From Rhizobium sp. NLR16a (lineage in GTDB: Bacteria > Pseudomonadota > Alphaproteobacteria > Rhizobiales > Rhizobiaceae), in assembly GCF_017948245.1 (NCBI RefSeq), contig NZ_CP072869.1, forward strand, positions 1 through 64,000: a stretch of DNA of 64,000 bases, given 5' to 3'. Both the position numbers and the translations under genes were made by a program. Positions 44,097-52,156 of the stretch are shown here, one piece after another (position 1 is the first letter of the stretch; each line of letters starts with the position of its first letter). A model generated the notes under the pieces. It made no database searches and was not told where the DNA came from. It saw nothing but the letters and a program-made list of their open reading frames with translations.

Positions 44097-45362
44097 TTAG
44101 CCTCTGGATTCGGAACTCGCCTTTCCTGCAGTCGTCGAGCGCGAAGCCAGCGAGACATAGAACGGGGCGCGGCCCCAAACCTCGAACATGATGTCCATTA
44201 TCTCTGCATTGGCGCAATTCAGCGATTTCATCGCTTGCTCGTACGACGATCGGCCTACCGCTCCGCTTGAGAGCTCATACAATGATCGGCCTTTGTCCCG
44301 CGCTTGCCGGATCGCGTCCGACTCCCAGACGGTTGCTGTCAACAGATCATCCCCCAGGGATTCGCGCAACATTGCGATTGACTTCTGCTGTGAGACGTCA
44401 CGCGGATCGTGCCTTGTCACCAGATATTTGAAGAAATCATGATTTACGGTCCTCCCAGCCCTTTCGATCAGTGCGACGGAATGCGTGAAAGAGTAGAGGG
44501 ACGAGGTCATTGACACGATCTCAGGCATCTCAGGGCGGACCGTCACAAGAACGCCGGTTGCTGCTTCATATGCACCCGCGGTCAGAAAGTCTCCATCTCC
44601 GCAGGCGAGAACGATCACATCATAATCCGCCTCAACTTCCTTAAGCGCAGACACCATCCTGGCGCTAGCGTCCGGGTACCTCAATTTCTCGCTACGGAAG
44701 CGCCGGCCACACTCCTCTTCAAAAAAAGAGAGTTCGGCAGAGCCCGGAACGAGATCAAGACCATCAAAAAGGGTGGGTTGGATTGCTGACCGCATACTTT
44801 CCTGATGCTCGTCAAAGCGTATCGCCGCATAGATGCTCGCATTGTGGACTGGATAACCAAAGTAGTAAAAACCGAACATCTTAGATAACGAGCCGTGCGA
44901 ATCGAGATCTATAGCGAGGACGCGGAAACCTTGAAGTGCAAGGCCTTGAGCCAGATAAAACGATGTGGTGGTGCTTGCGGGACCGGCGACTACCGAGATG
45001 ATCTGCAGCTTATCACCCTCGCGTCGCCGCGGGCGAAACTTCAAAGCCTCTTTTGGACGGGCTGAAGCGAGATGATTACGGAGTTCGTTGATCTGTTCAA
45101 GTGTATAGGAGCGTCGTCCTGCGGTCCCAAGCTCGGGTGTCGGGCCTTGCCCATCAATTGACAACTGGCGCAGATAGCTACCCGACACACCGAGAATCTC
45201 AGCGACCTCGCCCAACGAGAACGAGCGCAACGTCCTGAGGTCTGGAAGTGGTGCTCTGGCGGCCACGCCCTGCGCCTTTATGGAAGCCCAAATACTATCG
45301 CTATGGCGCCGAACGCGATCCACTATACGCTCTTCATCGTCTGGTTTCTCGGATTGTGGCAT
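44097..45362 (-). CDS. orphan RepA-like (ParA family) protein with altered ATPase motifs
   Basis: A 421-residue uninterrupted protein aligned with plasmid partition protein RepA of repABC replicons. The N-terminal HTH region is intact (LRSFSLGEVAEILGVSGSYL, residues 45-64; then GRRSYTLEQINELR). The ParA core is recognisable (LAQGLALQGFRVLAIDLD; FDGLDLVPGSAELSFFEEE). Three nucleotide motifs deviate: the P-loop KGGSGKTT is AGPASTTT at residues 126-133 with both lysines lost; DLDPQASLS is DLDSHGSLS; and VIDCPPQ is VLACGDG. No repB or repC lies next to it. It may bind DNA but should not be a normal ATPase, so it could be a regulator, a partition decoy or a gene on the way to decay. Confidence 0.8.
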   Translation of the reverse strand: MPQSEKPDDEERIVDRVRRHSDSIWASIKAQGVAARAPLPDLRTLRSFSLGEVAEILGVSGSYLRQLSIDGQGPTPELGTAGRRSYTLEQINELRNHLASARPKEALKFRPRRREGDKLQIISVVAGPASTTTSFYLAQGLALQGFRVLAIDLDSHGSLSKMFGFYYFGYPVHNASIYAAIRFDEHQESMRSAIQPTLFDGLDLVPGSAELSFFEEECGRRFRSEKLRYPDASARMVSALKEVEADYDVIVLACGDGDFLTAGAYEAATGVLVTVRPEMPEIVSMTSSLYSFTHSVALIERAGRTVNHDFFKYLVTRHDPRDVSQQKSIAMLRESLGDDLLTATVWESDAIRQARDKGRSLYELSSGAVGRSSYEQAMKSLNCANAEIMDIMFEVWGRAPFYVSLASRSTTAGKASSESRG

Positions 45363-45614
45363 AAATAACCTCGTGACGGGTTTTGTAATGAATGACGGTT
45401 CTATTACGATATTAGGTAGGCAGCAGTCAATATGCTTCGCCTCATCGCTCTATCGAGACGGCCTTTCGTCAGCCTCATCTGATGTAGTTGTATTGCTCCT
45501 CTTCGTGAGAGCGCAGCGAAGCATTTCCTCGGCGACCCGCTTCGGGCTCGGGCGTGGGTCAGTCTTCGAGCGGAAGTATGTTCCTCCATCGCGGGGGCCT
45601 TTGCAGGTGAAGCA

Positions 45615-45915
45615 ATCGATCCAGCGCGCTGGCGGTTCTGCGCAACGGCATGACCTATTATGCAAAGAGACTGAGCGGCGTGACGCTACAGATCGAAGAC
45701 GCGCAGAACGACGTTTCTAAGCAGCAGAGCCAGATCCAGAATTTCATCGCCTCCAAGGTCGATGCAATCATCGTCAACCCTGTCGATACCGATGCGACCA
45801 CGGCGATGTCGAAGCTCGCGGCCGATGCCGGCATTTCGCTGGTTTACGTGCTTCCAACGAGCTGGAATCCGGCACGCTGGAAACCAAGGAAATCTGCCGC
45901 ATTCGCGGCGGCACT
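45615..45915 (+). pseudogene. sugar ABC substrate-binding protein remnant (RbsB-like)
   Basis: Plus-strand coding for VLRNGMTYYAKRLSGVTLQI, then NFIASKVDAIIVNPVDTDAT and LAADAGISLVYV, the first lobe of a Peripla_BP_4 protein. After about 45850 the frame shifts; SNELESGTLETKEICRIRGG continues in another frame with an internal gap. Neither signal peptide nor second lobe is present. Confidence 0.75.
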
Positions 45916-45924
45916 TTGCTCCCT

Positions 45925-46019
45925 TCATTGGGTAACGAGCAGAACACATACTCGCCGTCTTCGAGCGAGGGCTTCATATTCGACAGCATCTCGAACTTGT
46001 CTCGCAACACAGTAGTCAT
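45925..46019 (-). pseudogene. ACT-domain protein, N-terminal remnant
   Basis: On the minus strand ATG 46019 opens a frame with RDKFEMLSNMKPSLEDGEYV followed by FCSLP, the beginning of a small ACT-domain protein. It runs after about 30 codons into the sugar-binding-protein relic on the other strand, so both genes were cut at one junction near 45920. Confidence 0.5.
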
Positions 46020-46304
46020 TTTAGCGGTCCCGCTGTCGATAATCATCGTGTCTTAAGATGGTCGGTCATTGTGTAGGACGGAAACCGGGAGCGAACAAAT
46101 GAGATTTCCTTAACTGACATAAGGCAGATTGTCGATGTTGGATCGATTCCGTCGCTCAAAGCTTGCTTTGCGAAGGACTTCGACAAGTGCCTGAAGCTGT
46201 GATTACAGGTTTTGACCTTGCCCCCAAGTTTTACCCAGTTTTGAGTTCGCTCCAGCGGTTTTTGGTTGCTGTTGTTGGTTCGGTAGCGGCGGGTTGCGGT
46301 GCGG

Positions 46305-46790
46305 AGCCATTTCGGCTTCGCAGCACCGGATAGAATTCCCGGCATTGCAAGTGGCAAACGTTACGCGGCGAAAAACAATCCACGGCGAGGCGCCGAGGCT
46401 TTGCGATGCAAGCTCCGTTTGCCGTCGATTCCGGAAAGTGCTCCGCCAATACTGATGACAACGAATGGAACGGCAACAACTGTATGAGCGATGATGACCT
46501 TAAGTAGGTATTCGTCAGGCCGAGTCGAGCGAGAAGCACCTGCATCCGAACACCAAGCACCACCGCAGGCACCACCATTGGCAGACGGAAAAGTGTGTTG
46601 TTCCGCGCAACAAAAGGGTTCGAGCTCGAAGGCCCAAAGAAGCCGCCATTTCAAGTAAGGTGGCTAACAACGTAGTCCCGCCACCAATCATCAGGCTGTT
46701 GACGATCGATCGCCGCCACGTGTCCGCCGGAAGCAGTTCCTCAAACCAACGAAGGGAATAGGACGGAACAGCGTAGGTCAGAATTACGCA
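46305..46790 (-). pseudogene. spermidine/putrescine-type ABC permease remnant (PotC-like)
   Basis: Minus-strand pieces in three frames add up to a PotC-like permease: WRRSIVNSLMIGGGTTLLAT; MVVPAVVLGVRMQVLLARLG and LTNTYL; VIIAHTVVAVPFVVISIGGA; ELASQSLGASPW; PLAMPGILSGAA. The EAA loop is split by a frameshift. At least three frameshifts are needed, so it is non-functional. It ends beside the IS6 relic at 46793. Confidence 0.75.
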
Positions 46791-46792
46791 AG

Positions 46793-47143
46793 ACCAAGGC
46801 GGCCAAACGCCTGCTGGAAGCAAGGATACCTGCCGAAGCGCATCGTCACCGACAAGCTCCGCTCCTATGGAGCGGCACTGCGGCAGGTCGTGCCTACTCG
46901 ACCATCGATCGCACAAGGGGCCCGAACAATCGTGCCGAGAATTCGCATTTGCCGCTGCGAAAACGTCAGCGGATGATGCAACGATTTCGCTCAACGGGTG
47001 CGTTGCAACGCTTCACCAACATCTTCTCGGCCGTGCGAAATCTCGTCGTCCCTTCACACTCAACGCGTTCCGCCATCGCGGTTCACCTGCATCGTCTCGA
47101 TGCGTTCGCCCAACGGAAAATGGCTACTGCAGTGACGGCCTGA
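46793..47143 (+). pseudogene. IS6-family transposase, C-terminal remnant
   Basis: Plus-strand pieces KRIVTDKLRSYGAALRQVV, DHRSHKGP, then RMMQRFRSTGALQRFTNIFS and HLHRLDAFAQRKMATAVTA are the C-terminal third of an IS6-type transposase, with at least two frameshifts. It may come from the same kind of element as the N-terminal relic at 644-832. Confidence 0.8.
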
Positions 47144-47291
47144 GCCCGCATCATACCGCAAACGCACCTAGAGAAGTTAATTTGACACCGCCCTTTTCGC
47201 CGATCGCACCTTGGTCGTTGGCACTCTTAGCACGACCCCCGTCAAGGTCCACTCCCTGCCCGCCTCTCACGGCATAGCCGCTGGGACGGGT

Positions 47292-47711
47292 TTAATTGGT
47301 TTCTCTGCGTTCCGCGTCCAGCCAGTTTTCGAGCTTCAGTCCGGGATACGCCAGGAAGTCCCGCGTGTTGTTGGTCACCAATACCGTGTCCAGAGCGATC
47401 GCATGCGATGCGATCAGTTTGTCGAGATGATCTTTCTTCCGGTCTCTCGTCGCCATTCGAACCGGACCGTAGGCACGCGCTGCTGCGATCCCAAACGGCT
47501 CTACCGTGATCAGCTCGGCCAGGGCGGTGAGATTATCAAGTTCTCGTGCCGGATCATCGGATGCGGAAACACCGTACTCGAGTTCCGCGAAGGTGATGGC
47601 GGACATCACCACGTCCCCCACATAGCAACTGGCAAAGCGGCGAGCGACCTGCTCCGGCTGGTTTTTCATCAGGTAGATACACATGTTCGTATCGAGCATG
47701 TAACGCGCCAT
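47292..47711 (-). CDS. vapC: VapC-type PIN-domain toxin
   Basis: A 139-residue PIN-domain ribonuclease. Acidic metal ligands are visible: Asp7 in YMLDTN, Glu43 in FAELEYG, Asp97 region in KKDHLDKLIASHA and Asp near TNNTRDF. Its ATG overlaps the stop of the antitoxin gene, the usual coupling that ensures antitoxin is made first. Predicted target: tRNA or other RNA, neutralised by VapB. It probably serves plasmid maintenance, fitting the replicon setting. Confidence 0.92.
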   Translation of the reverse strand: MARYMLDTNMCIYLMKNQPEQVARRFASCYVGDVVMSAITFAELEYGVSASDDPARELDNLTALAELITVEPFGIAAARAYGPVRMATRDRKKDHLDKLIASHAIALDTVLVTNNTRDFLAYPGLKLENWLDAERRETN

Positions 47712-47947
47712 CAGATCTTATCCCGCTCCTCTTGCTCATGGGACTCTCTTCCGTCGCGCATGAAATCCGGAGAGAAGCGGGCGAATACATCCAGAACGCC
47801 GGCCAGGGAGCGATGCACAGGACGGATGCGAAGCTCGTCGCCGATGCGCTCGATTTCCAACTCAACATCGGTTCGCTCAAACGCCAGTTCCGCCGGTATG
47901 CGAACCGCCTGGGAATTTCCATTCTTGAAAGCTTTAGTGGTGTGCAT
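47711..47947 (-). CDS. vapB: VapB-type antitoxin
   Basis: A 78-residue antitoxin with an AbrB/SpoVT-type N-terminal swapped-hairpin domain (TTKAFKNGNSQAVRIPAELA), followed by a flexible acidic tail (DFMRDGRESHEQEERDKI) that should wrap VapC. AAGG precedes ATG 47947. It is expected to bind the repeats upstream and autoregulate the pair. Confidence 0.92.
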   Translation of the reverse strand: MHTTKAFKNGNSQAVRIPAELAFERTDVELEIERIGDELRIRPVHRSLAGVLDVFARFSPDFMRDGRESHEQEERDKI

Positions 47948-47961
47948 GTCATCAACCTTGT

Positions 47962-48019
47962 GTGTACGTGGATGTACTATATCCTAGGCTTTCCAACTTG
48001 TACATACTTAGTGTGTACG
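47962..48019 (-). promoter_or_regulatory. vapBC promoter and operator repeats
   Basis: Minus-strand TGTACA (48004-47999), a 17-base spacer and TATAGT (47981-47976) give a promoter 29 bases before vapB. Four TGTAC half-sites lie around it, in two groups flanking the -10 and overlapping the -35. This is the spaced half-site pattern expected for a VapB-VapC operator. Confidence 0.6.
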
Positions 48020-48734
48020 TTTAGCGCTTGGACGGGCGCATCTCGCAACAGGTTGCGGTCGCTCGTGCCGAATCGTGTGCTGGTCCACCCGCCAGCGGGT
48101 ATTGGCCCATTCGGGCAACAGTTCGTTCCTGCCCCGTCCCAATCTAGACAGACGATTGAGAGCGCGATGCCGCGCTCACATTTGCAAGGAGCATCCGTAG
48201 AAGGCGTATGCGCGTCTCACCCGTGACATGCCGCTCTTACGATAGGCCGGTACTTGCGCCAATGTCGCCGGCAGCCGCGACTTCGACGGCGTAGTGCGAA
48301 AGGCGGTGAAATGTTCGCCGCCGATCTGTGTTGTATCTAGATTGCGATTGGACGGGCACCTACGTCGTCGACCGTGACAAATGGGCGGTGTATTGCAGAT
48401 GTATGGCTGATCTCCGCTTTGCGGCGGATCTCCGCAACCGACATCCTGGCGATCGTTCCTCCCGGCCGAAGGCGAGCCCACGCCGGACCGCGGAGCTCGC
48501 TGCGGAAATTGTCTCGCTGTGCCCTCACTAAGAGAAAATTCAATTAGAAAGGCCTTTCGATGGAGCCGGAAGTTTGCTGGCGCGGCAGCTTTTTGGCTGT
48601 TGACGAGCATATAACGATTCTATATCGTTCCGACGGATTAAAAACAAAATACATATATAAATCCGTCAGGATTCTAATGTTGCTCATTTCGAGAATCCGC
48701 GCTTCAAGGGGTCCAACTCCCTTGTCTCGGCGAT
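48020..48734. other. about 700 bp without a supported gene
   Basis: Frames are short and unrecognised. A segment at about 48440-48535 (GATCGTTCCTCC-x-GGCCGAAG, then GAGCTCGCTGCG) recurs in diverged form at about 52990-53075; each copy lies a few hundred bases before one of the thioredoxin-like genes. Confidence 0.5.
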
Positions 48735-48800
48735 TGAATGAGGGGGTCGAGTACATCTTTGGCGTCCCCGGCGAGGAAGCCCTCGACGTCGTCGCTCCTG
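48735..48800 (+). pseudogene. acetolactate-synthase-type (TPP enzyme) N-terminal scrap
   Basis: The plus strand reads NEGVEYIFGVPGEEALDVV, the first strand-loop of a thiamine-diphosphate enzyme of the acetolactate synthase family including the cofactor Glu. The frame loses the family on both sides, so only about 20 codons survive. Confidence 0.55.
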
Positions 48801-48893
48801 CTCCATCTGCATCAAGTCGGCGCCTTCCTGTCACGATGAGGACACCGGCACTCTCTCAAAAGAAGGATACTGTCACGATGGTCCGTACCCGCA

Positions 48894-49035
48894 GAAGCCA
48901 TTTCAGAAGACGAGATCACCGGCGTTTATTGTCCCACAGATGGAACGCGCGCCACGTTTTGGACTCGAAGCAACTCGAGCTGATCCTCAACACACTCATT
49001 CCTGAACACACTCATTCCTGAACCTTGGAGAATAA
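48894..49035. repeat. duplicated leader of the thioredoxin-like genes, copy 1
   Basis: Shares a long stretch with 53215-53378: TTTCAGAAGACGAGATCACC versus TTCTTCAGAAGACGAGATCA, then CGTTT-TTGTCC, GATGGAACG and GCAACTCGAGC. Copy 1 also has a 15-base tandem repeat (ACACACTCATTCCTGA, about 48990-49020) just before the ribosome site GGAG. Confidence 0.65.
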
Positions 49036-49038
49036 AAC

Positions 49039-49509
49039 ATGACCTCTAATATAAGTATTGGCTCGCCAGCCCCGTCGATCAACGTGCAGCACTGGCTCCG
49101 CGGCGATCCGCTTTCCAACTTCCAGCTCGGCAAGATCTACATCCTCGATTTCTTTTCGACTACCTGCGGATATTGCGCGCCGGTGCTGTCCCACTTGGCG
49201 CAGATGCAGGAGGAATTCAGCGACATGGGAGTTGAACTCATCGGGGTCGCAGCAAATGAGGAAGCTGAAACGGCTAACGAGGCCCTAGCTCAGGTGGACA
49301 AATGGGTAACCAAATGGCTCCCGAATACGAAAATTCGGATCGGGTTCGACCACTCAGGCGAAATGGCTAAGCATTGGCTGTTAGCCAGCCTGTCTTTCCA
49401 TCTTCCACAGGCGTTCATTGTTGGCCGAGACGGCAGCATCGCCTTCATCGGTGATCCGGACATGCCCGTGCTGCAGACCCTGGCGGAGTATAAGGGTGAG
49501 CAGGGGTGA
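49039..49509 (+). CDS. thioredoxin-like protein, internally shortened copy
   Basis: A 156-residue TlpA/ResA-type thioredoxin-fold protein with a redox motif CGYC (Cys43, Cys46) in FFSTTCGYCAPVLSHLAQ. No signal peptide is visible. It matches residues 1 to about 135 of the protein at 53379-54485 closely. Then, after FIGDPD, it jumps to LQTLAEYKGE, which corresponds to LLRVLTEYKGE close to the end of that protein, and stops. So about 210 codons of the TPR-like part were removed and the tail is altered. The redox domain looks complete and could still work. Confidence 0.75.
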   Translation: MTSNISIGSPAPSINVQHWLRGDPLSNFQLGKIYILDFFSTTCGYCAPVLSHLAQMQEEFSDMGVELIGVAANEEAETANEALAQVDKWVTKWLPNTKIRIGFDHSGEMAKHWLLASLSFHLPQAFIVGRDGSIAFIGDPDMPVLQTLAEYKGEQG

Positions 49510-49786
49510 TGTCAGGTTAACTCGCCATGAAGCGACCGGCTGGTAGTTGATGCCAATGACCCAGCCGAGTTAATGATCAATGTAACAGACATTCCCAAAT
49601 ATTAGCGATCGCTTCTCGCAAAGTACATTTGCCGGAAGGCGATGTTGTCGCCGCTGACCTTCTTCCCTGGGTTGGTGTCCACTTTGTGGGCGGGCACAAA
49701 AGCTACATGCTCAACAAAGGTGCAGCGATGCTGACGCGACGGGTGGCGATGCCTCTCTGGAATCCACTGCTTTTAGGAGGCACGCC
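49510..49786. other. intergenic region before the response regulator
   Basis: About 280 bases; a short plus-strand frame (GDVVAADLLPWVGVHFVGG) has no recognisable family. GGAGG precedes the response-regulator start. Confidence 0.4.
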
Positions 49787-50482
49787 ATGTGTAATGAATT
49801 GATCCTCATCATCGATGACGATCGGGAAACGCGTGCTCTACTAAAATTTTACCTTGAGAGAGAAGGTTATCGAACAGTGGAGGCTTCCGATGGAGAAATA
49901 GGCCTTGCGCACCATATGAAGCTGAAACCCGATCTCGTCATGCTCGAAGTCTCGTTACCCCGCCGGAACGGCTTTGAGGTATTGGCTGAAATAAGGCGTC
50001 GCGGCGACACGTTGGTGATTGTGGTGACGTGCCGGGACAAGCCTATTGACGAACTGCAGGGCTATCGATGCGGAGCAGATGATTACATTGTCAAACCGTT
50101 CGAACCGGACGTAGTGGTAGCCCGTACCACAGCGGTGCTACGGAGGGCCGGTGGTCGCATCGCCAATCTGCCAATCCGCCTTGGAAAACTGACTGTCGAC
50201 CAGTCAGCACGCGCCGCATGGGTAGATCAACCGACCGGACGAAAAGACCTGCAGCTGACCCAAACGGAGTTCAAGCTTATCGCTCGTCTGGCTCGTTCCC
50301 CCGGCCGCGTGTTCGAGCGTGGTGAACTGATTGACGAATGTTTTCCAGACAATGTACCGCTCGACCGGACCATAGATACTCATATGTGCAATCTGAGATA
50401 CAAACTCGGTGCCGCAGGCGTGCGCGGCATGCTGGTCTCCGTCAGGGGCATTGGATACCGAATGGACAATACAGATGGTTAA
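49787..50482 (+). CDS. OmpR-family response regulator with Glu in place of the phospho-acceptor Asp
   Basis: A 231-residue receiver plus winged-helix protein. Receiver: acidic cluster Asp10-Asp12 (LIIDDD), Thr81 and Lys103 (VKPFEP) are normal, but the phosphorylation site PDLVMLDxxLP reads PDLVMLEVSLP with Glu54. Output: LTQTEFKLIARLARSPGRVF near residue 167 and RTIDTHMCNLRYKLG near residue 200, the recognition helix. Asp-to-Glu changes at this site can mimic phosphorylation in related proteins, so it may act without a kinase. A broken histidine kinase gene overlaps its end. Confidence 0.87.
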   Translation: MCNELILIIDDDRETRALLKFYLEREGYRTVEASDGEIGLAHHMKLKPDLVMLEVSLPRRNGFEVLAEIRRRGDTLVIVVTCRDKPIDELQGYRCGADDYIVKPFEPDVVVARTTAVLRRAGGRIANLPIRLGKLTVDQSARAAWVDQPTGRKDLQLTQTEFKLIARLARSPGRVFERGELIDECFPDNVPLDRTIDTHMCNLRYKLGAAGVRGMLVSVRGIGYRMDNTDG

Positions 50483-50965
50483 ATTAAAGCTAGAAAATTT
50501 GCAAACAATGATCGTTCGCGCTCGTGTGCAAAAGCTACAATCTTCATCACGATACTGGATGAACTGTCTCCGGACGCCTCCGAGTCGTCCTGGACTGTTG
50601 TCGCCGCACTCAGTTTAATAGCAATAATCGGTCTTATTCCCGCCGCCGTTGTCGGCCGTCGGCCTAGCCCAAGACATCGTGAGTGCTCTGCCACCCATTC
50701 GATAGCCGCCGGTGATTATTCCGTGCGTGTCACACCGCCCCCGAACCCGTTCGAGGATGCCTATGCTTTTACCGCCAATATTAACGCGATGGCCGAGCGC
50801 CTGGAGGAGTTTAAAGCAGACCTCAGATACTGGAACTCAGCGATTGCGCATGAAGTCCGAACGTCCTCGACCGTGCTATTAGGCAATCTGCGTGGTCTTT
50901 CGACCGGTGTAATCGCTCGCATGATTCCCTATCTCGACTATCTTGATTCTATCATCACGATTTAG
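50475..50965 (+). pseudogene. sensor histidine kinase, frameshifted and truncated
   Basis: ATG 50475 overlaps the regulator stop. The first part changes frame: SSWTVVAALSLIAIIGLIPA (a membrane segment) is read in one frame, and the HAMP-like FTANINAMAERLEEFKADLR plus the H-box SAIAHEVRT (phospho-accepting His, the following Pro lost) in another. It ends soon after the dimerisation helix (LRGLSTGV); the ATPase domain is missing. Cognate kinase of the preceding regulator, now dead. Confidence 0.8.
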
Positions 50966-50976
50966 AGAATCTTCTT

Positions 50977-51099
50977 CTAATTGAAATAGGTGGCCTGGCT
51001 GATGCCCTCCTTGCGGCAGATCTCAGCAACCAAGACACCTTCATCACCTTGCTTCAGAATGAACGCCTTCTGCGCGTCCGAAAATTGCGATGCCTTCAT
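50977..51099 (-). pseudogene. IS3-family OrfA remnant
   Basis: Minus-strand ATG 51099 opens SQFSDAQKAFILKQGDEGVL, then VAEICRKEGISQATYFN and a stop: the N-terminal HTH of an IS3-group OrfA, 40 residues long. The rest of the element is absent. Confidence 0.8.
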
Positions 51100-51249
51100 C
51101 GTCTTCCCTTCCTTTCCCTGCGAGGAAAATGCACCGGAAAACTCTAACCAAAACTGGTCTAGTTTGAAGGGTTCAGATCAGAACTTCGTCAGCGGTCGGT
51201 GATAGTTTGAGCTTGATCACATTGTGGAACAGTGGCGCACTTGCGCTAT

Positions 51250-51325
51250 GCAGGCGGCCTCAAAATCTGATTGCCGTAGAGCTTCTTGTAACCCCCATAG
51301 CCATCGGTATGCACCACACCGCTGG
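51250..51325 (-). pseudogene. IS66-family transposase scrap
   Basis: The minus strand encodes GVVHTDGYGGYKKLYGNQIL, part of the DDE core of an IS66 TnpC, within otherwise featureless DNA between 51100 and 51406. Confidence 0.55.
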
Positions 51326-51406
51326 AGTATGCGAATTGGTCAGCCTCAACATTTCCACGTACAAGTTTCGAGATTTTCTACCATTTTGATCTTAAGATCA
51401 TGACGT

Positions 51407-52156
51407 TTATGAATTGCGAAACCACGAAATACACGCGTCTACAAGAACATCTACCGGATCTATAACATCAGTACCTTTGAATATGTCTCGCGACGCGCTA
51501 GACAGCTCACTGCATCCAAGTATAATAGCGTCAGGCTTGAGGCTTCGTGTTCGCGCTACCAGTAATGCCATTTTAAATCTGGCGCGACTTATATTTCCGC
51601 TCTTGACGTCATCAATGACCCTTGTTGCGTCTTGTTGGATTGAGTCGACGTCAGGGACGGCGCCCCCCCAGCCTGCAGCTGAATATCCATATAATTTGCG
51701 TTGAATATTTGCTTCCATTCCTAAGACAATTGTTCGCAGGTTATCCATATCCGTGTCGTTATGCTGATGTATAAAGTCGCGGGTAACCTCAACCATACTA
51801 ATGAAATTTATTGTTAGAGCATTTGCAATATCGGACGACCAAAAATGTGCCGTATTGCAGGGAATGGCTATAGCTCCACATCCAACTTTCTCGAGCCATT
51901 GCGCGCGTTCCAGGATTTGCCGCAAAGGCGTGTCGCTGGCGATAGATATTGCGTGTGATCGATCAGAAATGTTGGGAAGTGATAGAGCAATAAATGGGAC
52001 GTGCTCTCGATCTGTCTCCCCGCCACTCTTGTGAGCCAAAGCCTGCAGAAATTTGGCAGTTGCTAGGCTTTCCATTCCTCCTATCACTCCAAGTGGCTTC
52101 TTTAACCCAGTTATATGGGGAGGACAGGCATTTGCTTCCCGTTTTCCGTTAAGCAT
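51407..52156 (-). CDS. aspartate/glutamate racemase family protein
   Basis: A 249-residue Asp/Glu racemase-fold protein. The two catalytic cysteines are present: IPCNTAHFW (near residue 100) and ILGCSELSS (near residue 216). The N-terminal GGMGPxAT is GGMESLAT, so the substrate pocket differs at two residues. The first 20 residues are extra and a start further in (LGVIGGM region) is possible. Base composition is visibly more AT-rich than the surroundings, which suggests recent acquisition. It stands alone; D-amino acid formation or racemisation of a small amino acid is the expected role. Confidence 0.85.
   Translation of the reverse strand: MLNGKREANACPPHITGLKKPLGVIGGMESLATAKFLQALAHKSGGETDREHVPFIALSLPNISDRSHAISIASDTPLRQILERAQWLEKVGCGAIAIPCNTAHFWSSDIANALTINFISMVEVTRDFIHQHNDTDMDNLRTIVLGMEANIQRKLYGYSAAGWGGAVPDVDSIQQDATRVIDDVKSGNISRARFKMALLVARTRSLKPDAIILGCSELSSASRDIFKGTDVIDPVDVLVDACISWFRNS

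Noticed and set aside
48176..48610. A 144-codon minus-strand frame with basic product
   Set aside because: No ribosome site, no recognisable domain, and it overlaps a diverged repeat found elsewhere.
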